Assembly (NCBI GenBank): GCA_019242435.1
Contig: JAFAVN010000152.1
Location: 1-6,542 of the forward strand
DNA: 6,542 nt
Direction of reading: 5' to 3'
Source of the DNA: Verrucomicrobiota bacterium
Lineage (GTDB): Bacteria; Verrucomicrobiota; Verrucomicrobiia; Chthoniobacterales; JAFAMB01
Part shown: in pieces, positions 1-5,503 of the stretch
Numbering within the stretch: position 1 is the stretch's first letter
Layout of the letters: every line of letters begins with the position of its first letter
The notes under the pieces: generated by a model
Seen by the model: the letters and a program-made list of their open reading frames with translations, nothing else
What the model was told of the DNA's origin: nothing
Database searches by the model: none
Program-made: the position numbers and the translations under genes

Positions 1-23
1 CTTGCCTTCCGCCATTCGCGGCG

Positions 24-68
24 GCCAGCGGCACGGAGCCCCGGCTTGAGGACTCGGCCGCCGCTGGC
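24..68. repeat. GC-rich inverted repeat downstream of the minus-strand operon
   Basis: A perfect 9-bp inverted repeat pairs GCCAGCGGC (24-32) with GCCGCTGGC (60-68), about 10 bases beyond the stop codon of the small membrane-protein gene. It could act as a 3' stabilising or terminating hairpin for the leftward transcript. No T-run follows on the minus strand, so it is not a canonical intrinsic terminator, and the 27-base loop is long. Confidence 0.35.
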
Positions 69-77
69 GTCTCCAAT

Positions 78-338
78 TCAGGGAAGCGACGGGCAGTTCC
101 TCTGAGGATTATCCGGGCTCGGTCGTGTACAGCACCGCGAGTCGCGGCGGTCGGCATTTCCATCGCGCATTTCTTGGCTGGTCGCCGCTTCGGCGCAGTT
201 TGGCGGCTGCTGGGTATGATTCGCCAAGAGATAGGCTCCGTATCCGACGACCGCTGCGGGGATGAGCCACGGCAGCCTCTCAGCCAGGTGCGCTCCTGAG
301 TTTACGAGGCCGGCGCCCGGCAGATTTGGCATAGTCAT
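78..338 (-). CDS. Small single-helix membrane protein, third gene of the glycosyltransferase-deacetylase operon
   Basis: I do not recognise this 86-residue protein. It has a short polar N-terminus, then one hydrophobic stretch at about residues 22-39 (PWLIPAAVVGYGAYLLA), then a hydrophilic, Arg/Pro/Cys-rich tail from about residue 45. A single-pass inner-membrane protein is the simplest reading. The gene looks real because the ATG at 338 follows a strong AGGAG ribosome site with an 8-base spacer, and that site lies against the stop codon of the deacetylase gene only 14 bases upstream. This implies co-transcription and probably translational coupling. By position it could be an accessory subunit of the synthase, in the way small PgaD/IcaD proteins assist PgaC/IcaA. 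Those usually have two helices, however, and I see no sequence likeness. The tail is low in recognisable pattern, so a frameshifted C-terminus cannot be excluded. Confidence 0.6.
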   Translation of the reverse strand: MTMPNLPGAGLVNSGAHLAERLPWLIPAAVVGYGAYLLANHTQQPPNCAEAATSQEMRDGNADRRDSRCCTRPSPDNPQRNCPSLP

Positions 339-352
339 GATCTTTACTCCTA

Positions 353-1207
353 TTACTCACTGGGTTTGGTCAGGCTTGTAGACTTTCGTGTCGGAAGAGC
401 GGCCTTAAGTACTTCCTGGACTGTGGCGATGCGGAGCTTACCGTTCTGTGCGGCTTCCGCAGCGCACTTGGCGATCTGTTCAAAATTACCCACAGGTATT
501 TGGTACTTTCCCTCATCGCCCGGAATTGCACTTTCTACAATCTGATGAAACTCCAACACGAGCCAATAATGCTCCGTGGCGGCGCGAGCGATGTCCGCGC
601 ATACCTTCTCCACTTTAGTATCGCGCTCTACGCCCAATCGCCCAATATTGTAGACGTCGACACTGGAAAGCGCATTGAACCCGTCTCCGATGCCCTCCAG
701 CCCGCCCCACGCGCTCACCTGATCCTCATAGATTGTTCTGACTGCTGCTAGGACTCGATCGTCGAAATCGCCATAGGGTGAAGCGAATGATACCGGGAAC
801 GTTCCGGTATGACGCCATATCAAAGCCGCAGAATAACCGAGCTCAGCATTGAGTTCGGTCTCGGGTAGTTTCGTCAGGTAGGGATGCGTATGAGTGTGCG
901 CTCCAAGCTCCCATCCTGCCGCCTTCCAGTCGAGGATTTCTGGCCAGCTCATCACGATCGAGTCCGGATCGGTTCGGTCGCCGACGTTCTGAGTCGGGAT
1001 GAACAACGTGCCGGTAATCTTGTATTTGAGCATAACCGGGAGAGCGTTTGTATGCTGATTTTTGTAAGCGTCGTCCAGCGTGAACGAGACGATGCCAATA
1101 TTTGGAGAGAGGTCTTGTGCAGATAGGTTCTCCGACAAAACCGGCGTTATTCCAAGGCCCATCAAAAACGCTGACGTGACCAGGTTCCGTTTGACAGTTG
1201 TATGCAT
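353..1207 (-). CDS. Secreted NodB-type polysaccharide (chitooligosaccharide-like) deacetylase, CE4 family
   Basis: This 284-residue protein should remove N-acetyl groups from a GlcNAc-type polymer or oligomer outside the cytoplasm. Residues 1-30 form a Sec signal peptide (KR, then a hydrophobic core LVTSAFLMGLGITPVLS, cleavage likely after LSA). The NodB homology domain follows. Motif 1 is SFTLDDAY, with D45 as probable base and D46 as metal ligand. Motif 2 is HTHTHP, with H104 and H108 as metal ligands. Motif 3 is FASPYG (141-146), where the common Arg is replaced as in PgaB-like members. The catalytic His of the last motif is H221 in LVLEFH. The open frame extends upstream to 1438, but that part overlaps the synthase gene and lacks a signal sequence. 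An AAAGGA site lies 9 bases before the ATG at 1207, and GTG at 1210 or ATG at 1213 are alternatives. The gene starts about 37 bases after the synthase stop. The exact substrate is unknown. Confidence 0.88.
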   Translation of the reverse strand: MHTTVKRNLVTSAFLMGLGITPVLSENLSAQDLSPNIGIVSFTLDDAYKNQHTNALPVMLKYKITGTLFIPTQNVGDRTDPDSIVMSWPEILDWKAAGWELGAHTHTHPYLTKLPETELNAELGYSAALIWRHTGTFPVSFASPYGDFDDRVLAAVRTIYEDQVSAWGGLEGIGDGFNALSSVDVYNIGRLGVERDTKVEKVCADIARAATEHYWLVLEFHQIVESAIPGDEGKYQIPVGNFEQIAKCAAEAAQNGKLRIATVQEVLKAALPTRKSTSLTKPSE

Positions 1208-1244
1208 CACCATGATTCCTTTCGGTGTAGTAGGTTCCAGTTGC

Positions 1245-2459
1245 TCAGTGTCCTTTATCCCATACGACAAGCGTGTCTCGTCGTATCCAGTCTTTATACA
1301 TTGCATAGATGAAGATACACATGTTGACGTATTGAACCACAAAATATATCGGAAGGCCGATGAGCGCCTTTCTAAACAGCCCGAGCTCTTTTGCCTGCAT
1401 GAGAACAGGGGCCCATACGGCAATAGCCAGCGCGGCAACGATCGATCCTGCGGCCTCCCAGGAGAAGTGCCGGCTCAATTCAAAGGCTCCGATTGCCACA
1501 CCTATCGGACCTCCTATCCCCATCAGCAGGTAGAGGTAGGTCCGCACGGCCAACCCACGACTGAGGGTTCTAAAGAGATTGAAACCCCTTACCCGCACGT
1601 TTTGCATCAGGCCGCACTGCCAGCGGTACATTTGCTTGCAATAAATCGCAGCGGTCGGGGGCTCGACGGGGTAGCATATCGCCTTTGGCGCGTAATAGCC
1701 TCGGTGTGGGAGGCGCTCGTTGTAAGGTAATTTGCTGATCTTCCAGGTCAAATCCATGTCTTCGGCGATTGTTCTTGCATCGAACCCGCCAAGCTGGCGC
1801 ACGACGTCGGTGCGGAAGATCGAAAAGCATCCGGACGAAACAAATATGCTGCCGCTATGATTCTGCGCGCTTTTCATTACCGGAAGCCCGTAAAGGTAAT
1901 CGACGAGGCGGGCATGTTCCCAGAACGTCTCCACGCGTGCAGGAATGACAAAGCTACAGACGAAGGCCGTTCTCGGATCCGCGAAAAAACGAAAGGCTTC
2001 CGCTATCGCGTCGGGAGCAAGTGAGGTGTCGGCGTCGATGGTGACGAATAAATCGGTTTCTACCGATCGGGTTTCCATAAGCGCGTAATTTTGCGCCCGA
2101 GCCTTTGTTCCTTTGTTGACCGGGGTCCGGAGAACGTCCACACCCATTGCGCGTGCGATATTCCCGGTGGTGTCCGATGAGCAATCATCGACCACAATAA
2201 TCCTGTCTACCCCACGTGTTTGGGCTTTGATGCTGGAGATTGTGTTTGCGATGCATGCTTCCTCATTGTAGGCGGGGATGATCGCTGTGATTGAAAGGTC
2301 GACCGGTACGGGGTTGAGGAGCGCTTTTGGCTTGCATCCCCAAAAATATCTCCAGGCATTTTCGAATTTGGCCAGCCGCGGTCCAGCAGTCTTACTTGAT
2401 ACGTTTTTTAAGCTGGAGCTCGAGTGTGAACTTACCGTCGACATGACAAGCACGAGCAA
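1245..2459 (-). CDS. Membrane-bound processive glycosyltransferase family 2 (NodC/PgaC-like beta-GlcNAc polymer synthase)
   Basis: This 404-residue protein carries a complete GT-A catalytic domain of the processive GT2 type. It shows IIPAYNEE (60-67), VVDDCSSDTT (89-98), NKGTKARAQN (115-124), the DxD motif in DADT (142-145), the catalytic-base region AEDMDLTWK (232-240) and the QxxRW signature as QMYRW (276-280). Three hydrophobic segments follow, at about 305-327, 337-354 and 367-388. They would form the membrane channel that extrudes the growing chain. No N-terminal helix is seen, unlike NodC or PgaC. The pairing with a secreted deacetylase suggests an N-acetylglucosamine polymer or oligomer, but specificity cannot be read from sequence alone. 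The start used is TTG at 2459, the only candidate within reach of a GGGAGGG ribosome site (11-base spacer). An ATG at 2444 lacks a ribosome site. The gene heads the leftward operon. Confidence 0.85.
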   Translation of the reverse strand: MLVLVMSTVSSHSSSSLKNVSSKTAGPRLAKFENAWRYFWGCKPKALLNPVPVDLSITAIIPAYNEEACIANTISSIKAQTRGVDRIIVVDDCSSDTTGNIARAMGVDVLRTPVNKGTKARAQNYALMETRSVETDLFVTIDADTSLAPDAIAEAFRFFADPRTAFVCSFVIPARVETFWEHARLVDYLYGLPVMKSAQNHSGSIFVSSGCFSIFRTDVVRQLGGFDARTIAEDMDLTWKISKLPYNERLPHRGYYAPKAICYPVEPPTAAIYCKQMYRWQCGLMQNVRVRGFNLFRTLSRGLAVRTYLYLLMGIGGPIGVAIGAFELSRHFSWEAAGSIVAALAIAVWAPVLMQAKELGLFRKALIGLPIYFVVQYVNMCIFIYAMYKDWIRRDTLVVWDKGH

Positions 2460-2466
2460 GTACTAG

Positions 2467-2496
2467 GCCACCCTCCCGACCTTTTGAAAGGGTGGC
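2467..2496 (-). promoter_or_regulatory. Leader hairpin overlapping the synthase ribosome binding site
   Basis: GCCACCCT (2467-2474) and AGGGTGGC (2489-2496) form a perfect 8-bp stem with a 14-base loop just upstream of the synthase start. On the minus-strand RNA, the GGGAGGG ribosome site (2477-2471) lies in the loop edge and the 3' arm of this stem. Folding would mask it, so the structure may lower or condition translation of the synthase. The pairing is seen directly; the regulatory role is inferred. Confidence 0.45.
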
Positions 2497-2777
2497 GTGA
2501 AGCATTGTGTTGTTTCGTTCTGACGCATTGACTGCCTCACTTGTGCCGCCGGCGCGCACGGGAATGCATCGAAAAAGAACATGCGGAATTGATAGTGGGG
2601 ACGGCGCTGGGGCGACTTGGATCGCTTCGGAGGTCCGGTTTAAGAGGACTAGTATGGGTGCGGTAACACTCGGAGGGATGCAAAAGCTCAGCTTGAGCTA
2701 CTTTCCGCCGTTCGTGGGAGCCTGCTCAGCATAGAAGACGCGCCGTGCGTTGTATGGTCAGTGCATACAGGGGCCGT

Positions 2778-2810
2778 GTGCCTCGATGATTTGAGAGGCA
2801 CTATCTTTTT
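2778..2810 (+). terminator. Candidate intrinsic terminator, rightward
   Basis: GTGCCTC (2778-2784) pairs perfectly with GAGGCAC (2795-2801) over a 10-base loop. The stem is followed by TATC and then five T residues (2806-2810). A 7-bp GC-rich stem with a nearby T-run fits an intrinsic terminator on the plus strand. No credible plus-strand gene precedes it, so it would end a short non-coding transcript or be a relic. Confidence 0.5.
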
Positions 2811-2857
2811 GGTTGCCTTGCGGCCAGAAATCGATTCGAGGGACACGGGTCTTTGAT

Positions 2858-2886
2858 GGTCGGATCAGTGGGTATTTGATCCGACC
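2858..2886. repeat. Perfect 10-bp inverted repeat (strong stem-loop)
   Basis: GGTCGGATCA (2858-2867) and TGATCCGACC (2877-2886) are exact reverse complements around a 9-base loop, the longest perfect stem in the window. Only TTT follows on the plus strand and no T-run on the minus strand, so it is a poor terminator. It could be an RNA structural element, a protein-binding palindrome or a fossil repeat end. Confidence 0.6.
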
Positions 2887-3017
2887 TTTCGAGCAAGGTT
2901 CTAGTCCCCGTCCTCGAACCCGGGGCTTCCCGTGCTCTCGATCCCGCTTGTCAAGAAGAGCGAGCGGTTGGTGTGCTGCCAAAAGCCGACGTGCTCGAAG
3001 GCCAGAGCTTGGGTCGC

Positions 3018-3053
3018 AAAAAAACCCCCGGCCTCGAGTACCCGGCCTCGGTT
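3018..3053 (-). terminator. Possible intrinsic terminator, leftward
   Basis: On the minus strand, AACC...GGCC can pair with GGCC...GGTT with small internal bulges, followed directly by a run of seven T (plus-strand A run at 3018-3024). The stem is imperfect, and the region also contains the 10-mer CCCGGCCTCG twice in direct tandem (3027-3036 remainder, 3041-3050), so alternative folds exist. It would stop leftward transcription before it reaches the synthase leader. No gene to its right on this strand is recognised. Confidence 0.35.
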
Positions 3054-3321
3054 GCAAGGTCGATGACGTTTTGGAACGGTACTTTGATATAACGGTCGGT
3101 GACGCGATCGCAATTGATAGAATTGAGCCCTGACGGCCCTCTGCCAGGGAACGGGATTTGAATAAAAATGGCAGGTTAAATACCTATTCCGTTAGCCAAT
3201 TCGCCAAGAAATTCCCTGCAAAGTATATGTAATGTAATACCGCGTTTTAATTCAAAGAGTGGCAGTTACGGCCAGGTAATGCGCTTGACTACGGGAAAGG
3301 CCGTTTTGGATGCCATTCGTA

Positions 3322-3342
3322 AATCTATTGATCAATAAGATT
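3322..3342. promoter_or_regulatory. AT-rich palindrome upstream of the family 1 glycosyltransferase gene
   Basis: TATTGATCAATA (3326-3337) is a perfect 12-bp palindrome. With one extra A on the right side it extends to AATC/GATT arms at 3322-3325 and 3339-3342. It lies about 220 bases before the glycosyltransferase start, inside an AT-rich stretch. The size and symmetry fit a dimeric repressor site, but no regulator gene is present in the window. Confidence 0.35.
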
Positions 3343-3390
3343 AACTAGGCCGTGTACCTATAAAACCCAGCGGCGTGATGCAACGAACGC

Positions 3391-3467
3391 AAGGTCCGCT
3401 TTGCCCCTATAGCGACCGAGTTCGTGCGGCAGCGCAATATGTCGCGATGGGCCAGAAGGCGACATCC
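3391..3467. repeat. Putative dispersed intergenic repeat, GTCCGCT type, copy 1
   Basis: The stretch begins with AAGGTCCGCTTTGCCCC and ends with GGGCCAGAAGGCGACAT, whose reverse complement is an imperfect match to the beginning, giving worn terminal inverted repeats about 77 bases apart. The internal text (CGACCGAGTTCGTGCGGCAG, then GCGCAATATGTCGCGATGGG) resembles an intergenic repeat that I recall from bradyrhizobial genomes, often mis-annotated there as short hypothetical proteins. That recollection has not been checked against any database. Confidence 0.4.
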
Positions 3468-3562
3468 CAACGGTCGGGATAGCCTTGCCCGTGTTCGGCG
3501 GGCTCGTCTTTGCCCTCGCCGTTGCGCCTGCTATTTCTTGCAAACCGGCCGAGGGAGCTGCC

Positions 3563-4732
3563 ATGCGAATCCTGTTTTCCACCATCAAGGACATCGGGCA
3601 TATCACGCCTCTCGTACCCTATGCGCGACGTCTCCGCGACCTTGGGCACGAGGTTCGGGTCGCCACTTCTGCCGACGAGGGCGCGATGGCGGTGCTGCAG
3701 AAGGCGGGTCTTGCGCATGCGCCGTTCGATCGACCTGCTCCCGAAGAGCTGCAGGCCATCATGAAGCGCGTAGACGAACTGAAAGGCGAGCAAGCAATCG
3801 CGTTCGGTTTCCGCGAAGGTTTTGCTGGCGCAGCCGCTCGCGCCGCGCTGCCCAAGCTACAACTGACAATCCAGGAGTTTCGTCCGGATCTCATCGTCCG
3901 CGAGTCCGCCGAGTTTGCCTCACTGGTTGCAGCGGAGGCCGCTGGCGTTTCACAAGCCGGTGTCGCGGTCTATTGCAGTGAATACGAGGCGTGGATCGCC
4001 AGAAAGGTGGCGGGAGCGGTCGACAAGCTCCGCACTCTCGTTGGCCTGAAGCCCGACGATGGTCTCGCACATCGCAACCAGCGCACTTTCACGTCCTTTC
4101 CGCCCTCGTTCGACCGCGGCGCGCCGCTGGCTGACCGCCCAGCGGCCTTCCGTGTCGCCCCCGAGATTCCGGCCGGGCAGGCCTCCGGCGCGCCACTGCC
4201 AGACTGGATGCCGGCGGGAGAGGAGCCATTCTTATTCATGACCTTCGGGACGGTCTCAGGCCGTTCGGAGCGCGTGAGAAATGCCTATCGTGTGCTGCTA
4301 GAGGCGGTCGGCTCCCTGCCCGTAAAAGCTCTGCTGACGACTGGCCCGGTCATGCCGCGCGATGAGCTCGGGGTCATTCCGGACAATGTCCGCGTTGAGA
4401 AATTCGTGCCGCAGGCAGAGATCATGTCGCACACCCGCGCCGTCGTCTGCCATGGTGGCTCCGGGACTCTGTTGAGCACTCTAGCCACGGGATGCCCAGT
4501 GGTAGTCATACCGCTTTTTGCTGACCAACCCGCCAATGCCCGTGCTGCGGAAGCCGCCGGCGCTGGCATTGCTGTGTTCACCCATCATCCAGACGAGATT
4601 GCGAACGCGATCCGCACTGTTCTTGCAAGTGACGCCATTCGCGCGGGCGCGAAAGCGGTTGCGGCGCAGCTGGCCTCCATGCACTCGATGAACGAGGCCG
4701 TTGCCGAAATGATATCGCTAGCTGGCAAGTAA
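3563..4732 (+). CDS. Family 1 glycosyltransferase (MGT/UGT-like, UDP-sugar dependent)
   Basis: This 389-residue cytoplasmic enzyme has the two-domain GT-B layout. The N-terminal acceptor domain opens with ILFSTIKDIGHITPLVPYAR, with H13 at the position of the GT1 catalytic base. The C-terminal nucleotide-sugar domain carries FVPQAEIMSHT (281-291), then CHGGSGTLLSTLATGCPVVV (296-315) and ADQPANA (320-326), the bacterial form of the PSPG signature. Such enzymes transfer a hexose or deoxyhexose from an NDP-sugar to small molecules such as polyketides, lipids or carotenoids; the acceptor here is unknown. The ATG at 3563 is preferred because GGGAG lies about 5-6 bases ahead and MRILF is the usual family N-terminus. 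The open frame continues upstream to a TTG at 3485 with no ribosome site. It stands alone, with no operon partners. Sampled G+C is clearly higher than in the leftward synthase gene. Confidence 0.88.
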   Translation: MRILFSTIKDIGHITPLVPYARRLRDLGHEVRVATSADEGAMAVLQKAGLAHAPFDRPAPEELQAIMKRVDELKGEQAIAFGFREGFAGAAARAALPKLQLTIQEFRPDLIVRESAEFASLVAAEAAGVSQAGVAVYCSEYEAWIARKVAGAVDKLRTLVGLKPDDGLAHRNQRTFTSFPPSFDRGAPLADRPAAFRVAPEIPAGQASGAPLPDWMPAGEEPFLFMTFGTVSGRSERVRNAYRVLLEAVGSLPVKALLTTGPVMPRDELGVIPDNVRVEKFVPQAEIMSHTRAVVCHGGSGTLLSTLATGCPVVVIPLFADQPANARAAEAAGAGIAVFTHHPDEIANAIRTVLASDAIRAGAKAVAAQLASMHSMNEAVAEMISLAGK

Positions 4733-4983
4733 CAGATTTAATCGTGTTCGGCCATTTTGGAGTCGAAGGCCTACCCGACTGATCGCTCGGCGATCGCCAC
4801 CTGGATCCCTGGGATACGCTCACGATCCGAGACGTTCAGATTGGTATGACCGCGCGCCAGGTAAGGTCCGCTCAGGGTCATTTTTGACGGTTTCGGCAGA
4901 GATTGTCGGTAGGTTGATGTCCGCTCCTGTCCGTGAACGCCGTCAGGACCGGATCAAGAGCGTTGCTTTCGGCCAGGCCCCCG
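4733..4983. other. Intergenic spacer between glycosyltransferase gene and IS remnant
   Basis: I see no gene here. Directly downstream of the glycosyltransferase stop is a short hairpin, GATCGC-TCG-GCGATC (4781-4795), with a 6-bp stem and 3-base loop but no T-run, so terminator function is doubtful. The right half contains the second GTCCGCT-type stretch listed separately. Confidence 0.45.
4863..4930. repeat. Putative dispersed intergenic repeat, GTCCGCT type, copy 2
   Basis: AAGGTCCGCT at 4863-4872 is identical to the ten bases that open the element at 3391, in the same orientation and 1472 bases away. A further GTCCGCT occurs at 4920-4926. Between them, CAGGGTCATTTTTGACGG resembles the core of a second type of rhizobial intergenic repeat. 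The 10-base identity is visible; membership of a repeat family is from memory and uncertain. Confidence 0.3.
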
Positions 4984-5015
4984 TGATTCAAACTCCCGAA
5001 CTGGGGCTTGAATCA
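4984..5015 (+). promoter_or_regulatory. Stem-loop ending on the transposase start codon
   Basis: TGATTCAA (4984-4991) pairs perfectly with TTGAATCA (5008-5015), whose last A is the first base of the transposase ATG. The stem continues inward after one mismatch with CTCC/GGGG pairing. Several IS elements use such structures to keep outside transcripts from translating transposase. Here the gene is broken, so any such role is historical. Confidence 0.5.
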
Positions 5016-5209
5016 TGCGCTACGAACTCGCGGATTATGAATGGACTGCCATCAAACCGATGCTGCCGAACAAGCCGCGCGGCGTTCCCCGGGTAAACGA
5101 CCGACGTGTCCTCAATGGAATTTTCTGGGTCTTGCGATCCGGAGCACCCTGGCGTGATCTGCCCGAGGCGTTTGGCCCGTACACCACTTGTTACAACCGC
5201 TTCGTTAGG
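4984..5209 (+). mobile_element. Left-end remnant of an IS5-family insertion sequence
   Basis: This region holds the 5' end of an IS5-family transposase gene and the stem-loop before it. Family resemblance stops at about 5209, and nothing from the rest of an IS (DDE domain, right terminal repeat) is found downstream. The left terminal inverted repeat probably lies within the preceding 30 or so bases, but I cannot define it without the right end. No target-site duplication can be recognised. Confidence 0.65.
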
Positions 5210-5224
5210 TCGCTAGTTAGATGA
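5015..5224 (+). pseudogene. Truncated IS5-family transposase, N-terminal DUF4096-type fragment
   Basis: The 69-codon frame opens with MRYELADYEWTAIKPMLP and contains RVLNGIFWVLRSGAPWRDLP and GPYTTCYNRF, the typical N-terminal (DUF4096) region of IS5-family transposases of the IS427/ISL2-like kind. After NRFVR (residue 65, base 5209), where full-length relatives usually continue with a Trp/Arg-rich segment, the frame reads SLVR and stops. All DDE catalytic residues lie beyond this point in the family, so no active transposase can be made from it. Nothing in the next 300 bases resembles the missing part. This points to a deletion or a later recombination at about 5209, not a simple frameshift. 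It marks a junction between the glycosyltransferase segment and the recombinase module. Confidence 0.8.
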
Positions 5225-5503
5225 CCGGCTCGCGAGGCACGAGCAGTAGACCAGACTAGGTCGGCCAAAAATCTCGCTGAATTTTTTTCCCCCTTATTAA
5301 AAAGGCTCGGAACGGCCAACGCAGTTTCAGCAGCGCCGCTTCTTCAATCAAAATATGATTGAATTCAGATCTTTAGCGCGACAGAGCGCTTGCTTTCCTG
5401 TCGGCAAAGAGCGTGTGTGTCGTCATCGGGGGCCTGAGTGAGACATAGCCCGCGGAGAACCGTCCGAACCGCGATGTGTGCGGCTGCGGACCTTGGCCCA
5501 GTG
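5225..5503. other. AT-rich spacer between IS remnant and DUF3489 gene
   Basis: There is no credible gene. The left half is AT-rich with a T7 run at 5282-5288 preceded by a weak AAAAAT/ATTTTT pair. The right half becomes GC-rich toward the DUF3489 leader. It contains one clear inverted repeat (5343-5363, listed separately) and short CGACAG/CTGTCG and CGCGG/CCGCG pairs. It probably holds the promoter of the DUF3489 gene, but no convincing -35/-10 pair stands out. Confidence 0.45.
5343..5363. promoter_or_regulatory. AT-rich 8-bp inverted repeat upstream of the DUF3489 gene
   Basis: TTCAATCA (5343-5350) and TGATTGAA (5356-5363) are exact reverse complements around AAATA. The element lies about 180 bases before the DUF3489 start in the AT-rich spacer. 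It could be an operator or a recombination half-site pair; neither can be decided from this window. Confidence 0.35.

Larger units (their letters stand above)
2500..3321. other. Gene-poor intergenic region rich in inverted repeats
   Basis: I find no coding region I would defend here. Frames at 2507-2734 and 2813-3133 on the plus strand, and 2901-3113 on the minus strand, have no domain, no convincing ribosome site and composition unlike proteins. The interval does hold several stem-loops (listed separately) plus a small AGCTCA/TGAGCT palindrome with a 3-base loop at 2685-2699. I looked for a nod box (spaced ATC-N9-GAT), a sigma-54 -24/-12 element and a clear -35/-10 pair, and found none. It is a long spacer between the leftward operon and the rightward glycosyltransferase gene, and may host a small RNA. 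Confidence 0.5.

Noticed and set aside
1208..1438. N-terminal extension of the deacetylase frame up to 1438
   Set aside because: It overlaps the end of the synthase gene by nearly 200 bases, has no ribosome site, and would bury the clear signal peptide that begins at the ATG at 1207.
1080..1730. 216-codon plus-strand frame
   Set aside because: It lies antisense across the end of the synthase and the start of the deacetylase, both with clear catalytic motifs, and shows no domain of its own.
2507..2734. 75-codon plus-strand frame upstream of the candidate terminator at 2778
   Set aside because: It has no domain, no good ribosome site and protein-unlike composition. The terminator makes it tempting, but a non-coding transcript is at least as likely.
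2460..2860. nod box or sigma-54 promoter for the leftward operon
   Set aside because: No ordered ATC-N9-GAT repeats of a nod box and no correctly spaced GG/GC -24/-12 pair were found. The NodB/NodC-like content alone is not evidence for either.
2880..2920. Possible tRNA T-arm (GGTTCTAGTCC on plus, GGTTCGAGGA on minus)
   Set aside because: The required purine after TTC is missing on the plus strand, the 5-bp T-stem does not pair on the minus strand, and no anticodon arm or acceptor stem can be built.
2813..3133. Frames on both strands in the spacer (Arg/Pro/Ser-rich plus frame; minus frame ending GSPGFEDGD)
   Set aside because: Both cross strong hairpins and direct repeats, lack ribosome sites and match no family I recognise.
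3485..3562. Upstream TTG start for the family 1 glycosyltransferase, giving a signal-peptide-like N-terminus (VFGGLVFALAVAPAISC)
   Set aside because: There is no ribosome site before the TTG. The family is cytoplasmic and starts at the MRILF strand, and the ATG at 3563 has a well-placed GGGAG. The hydrophobic look is probably chance.
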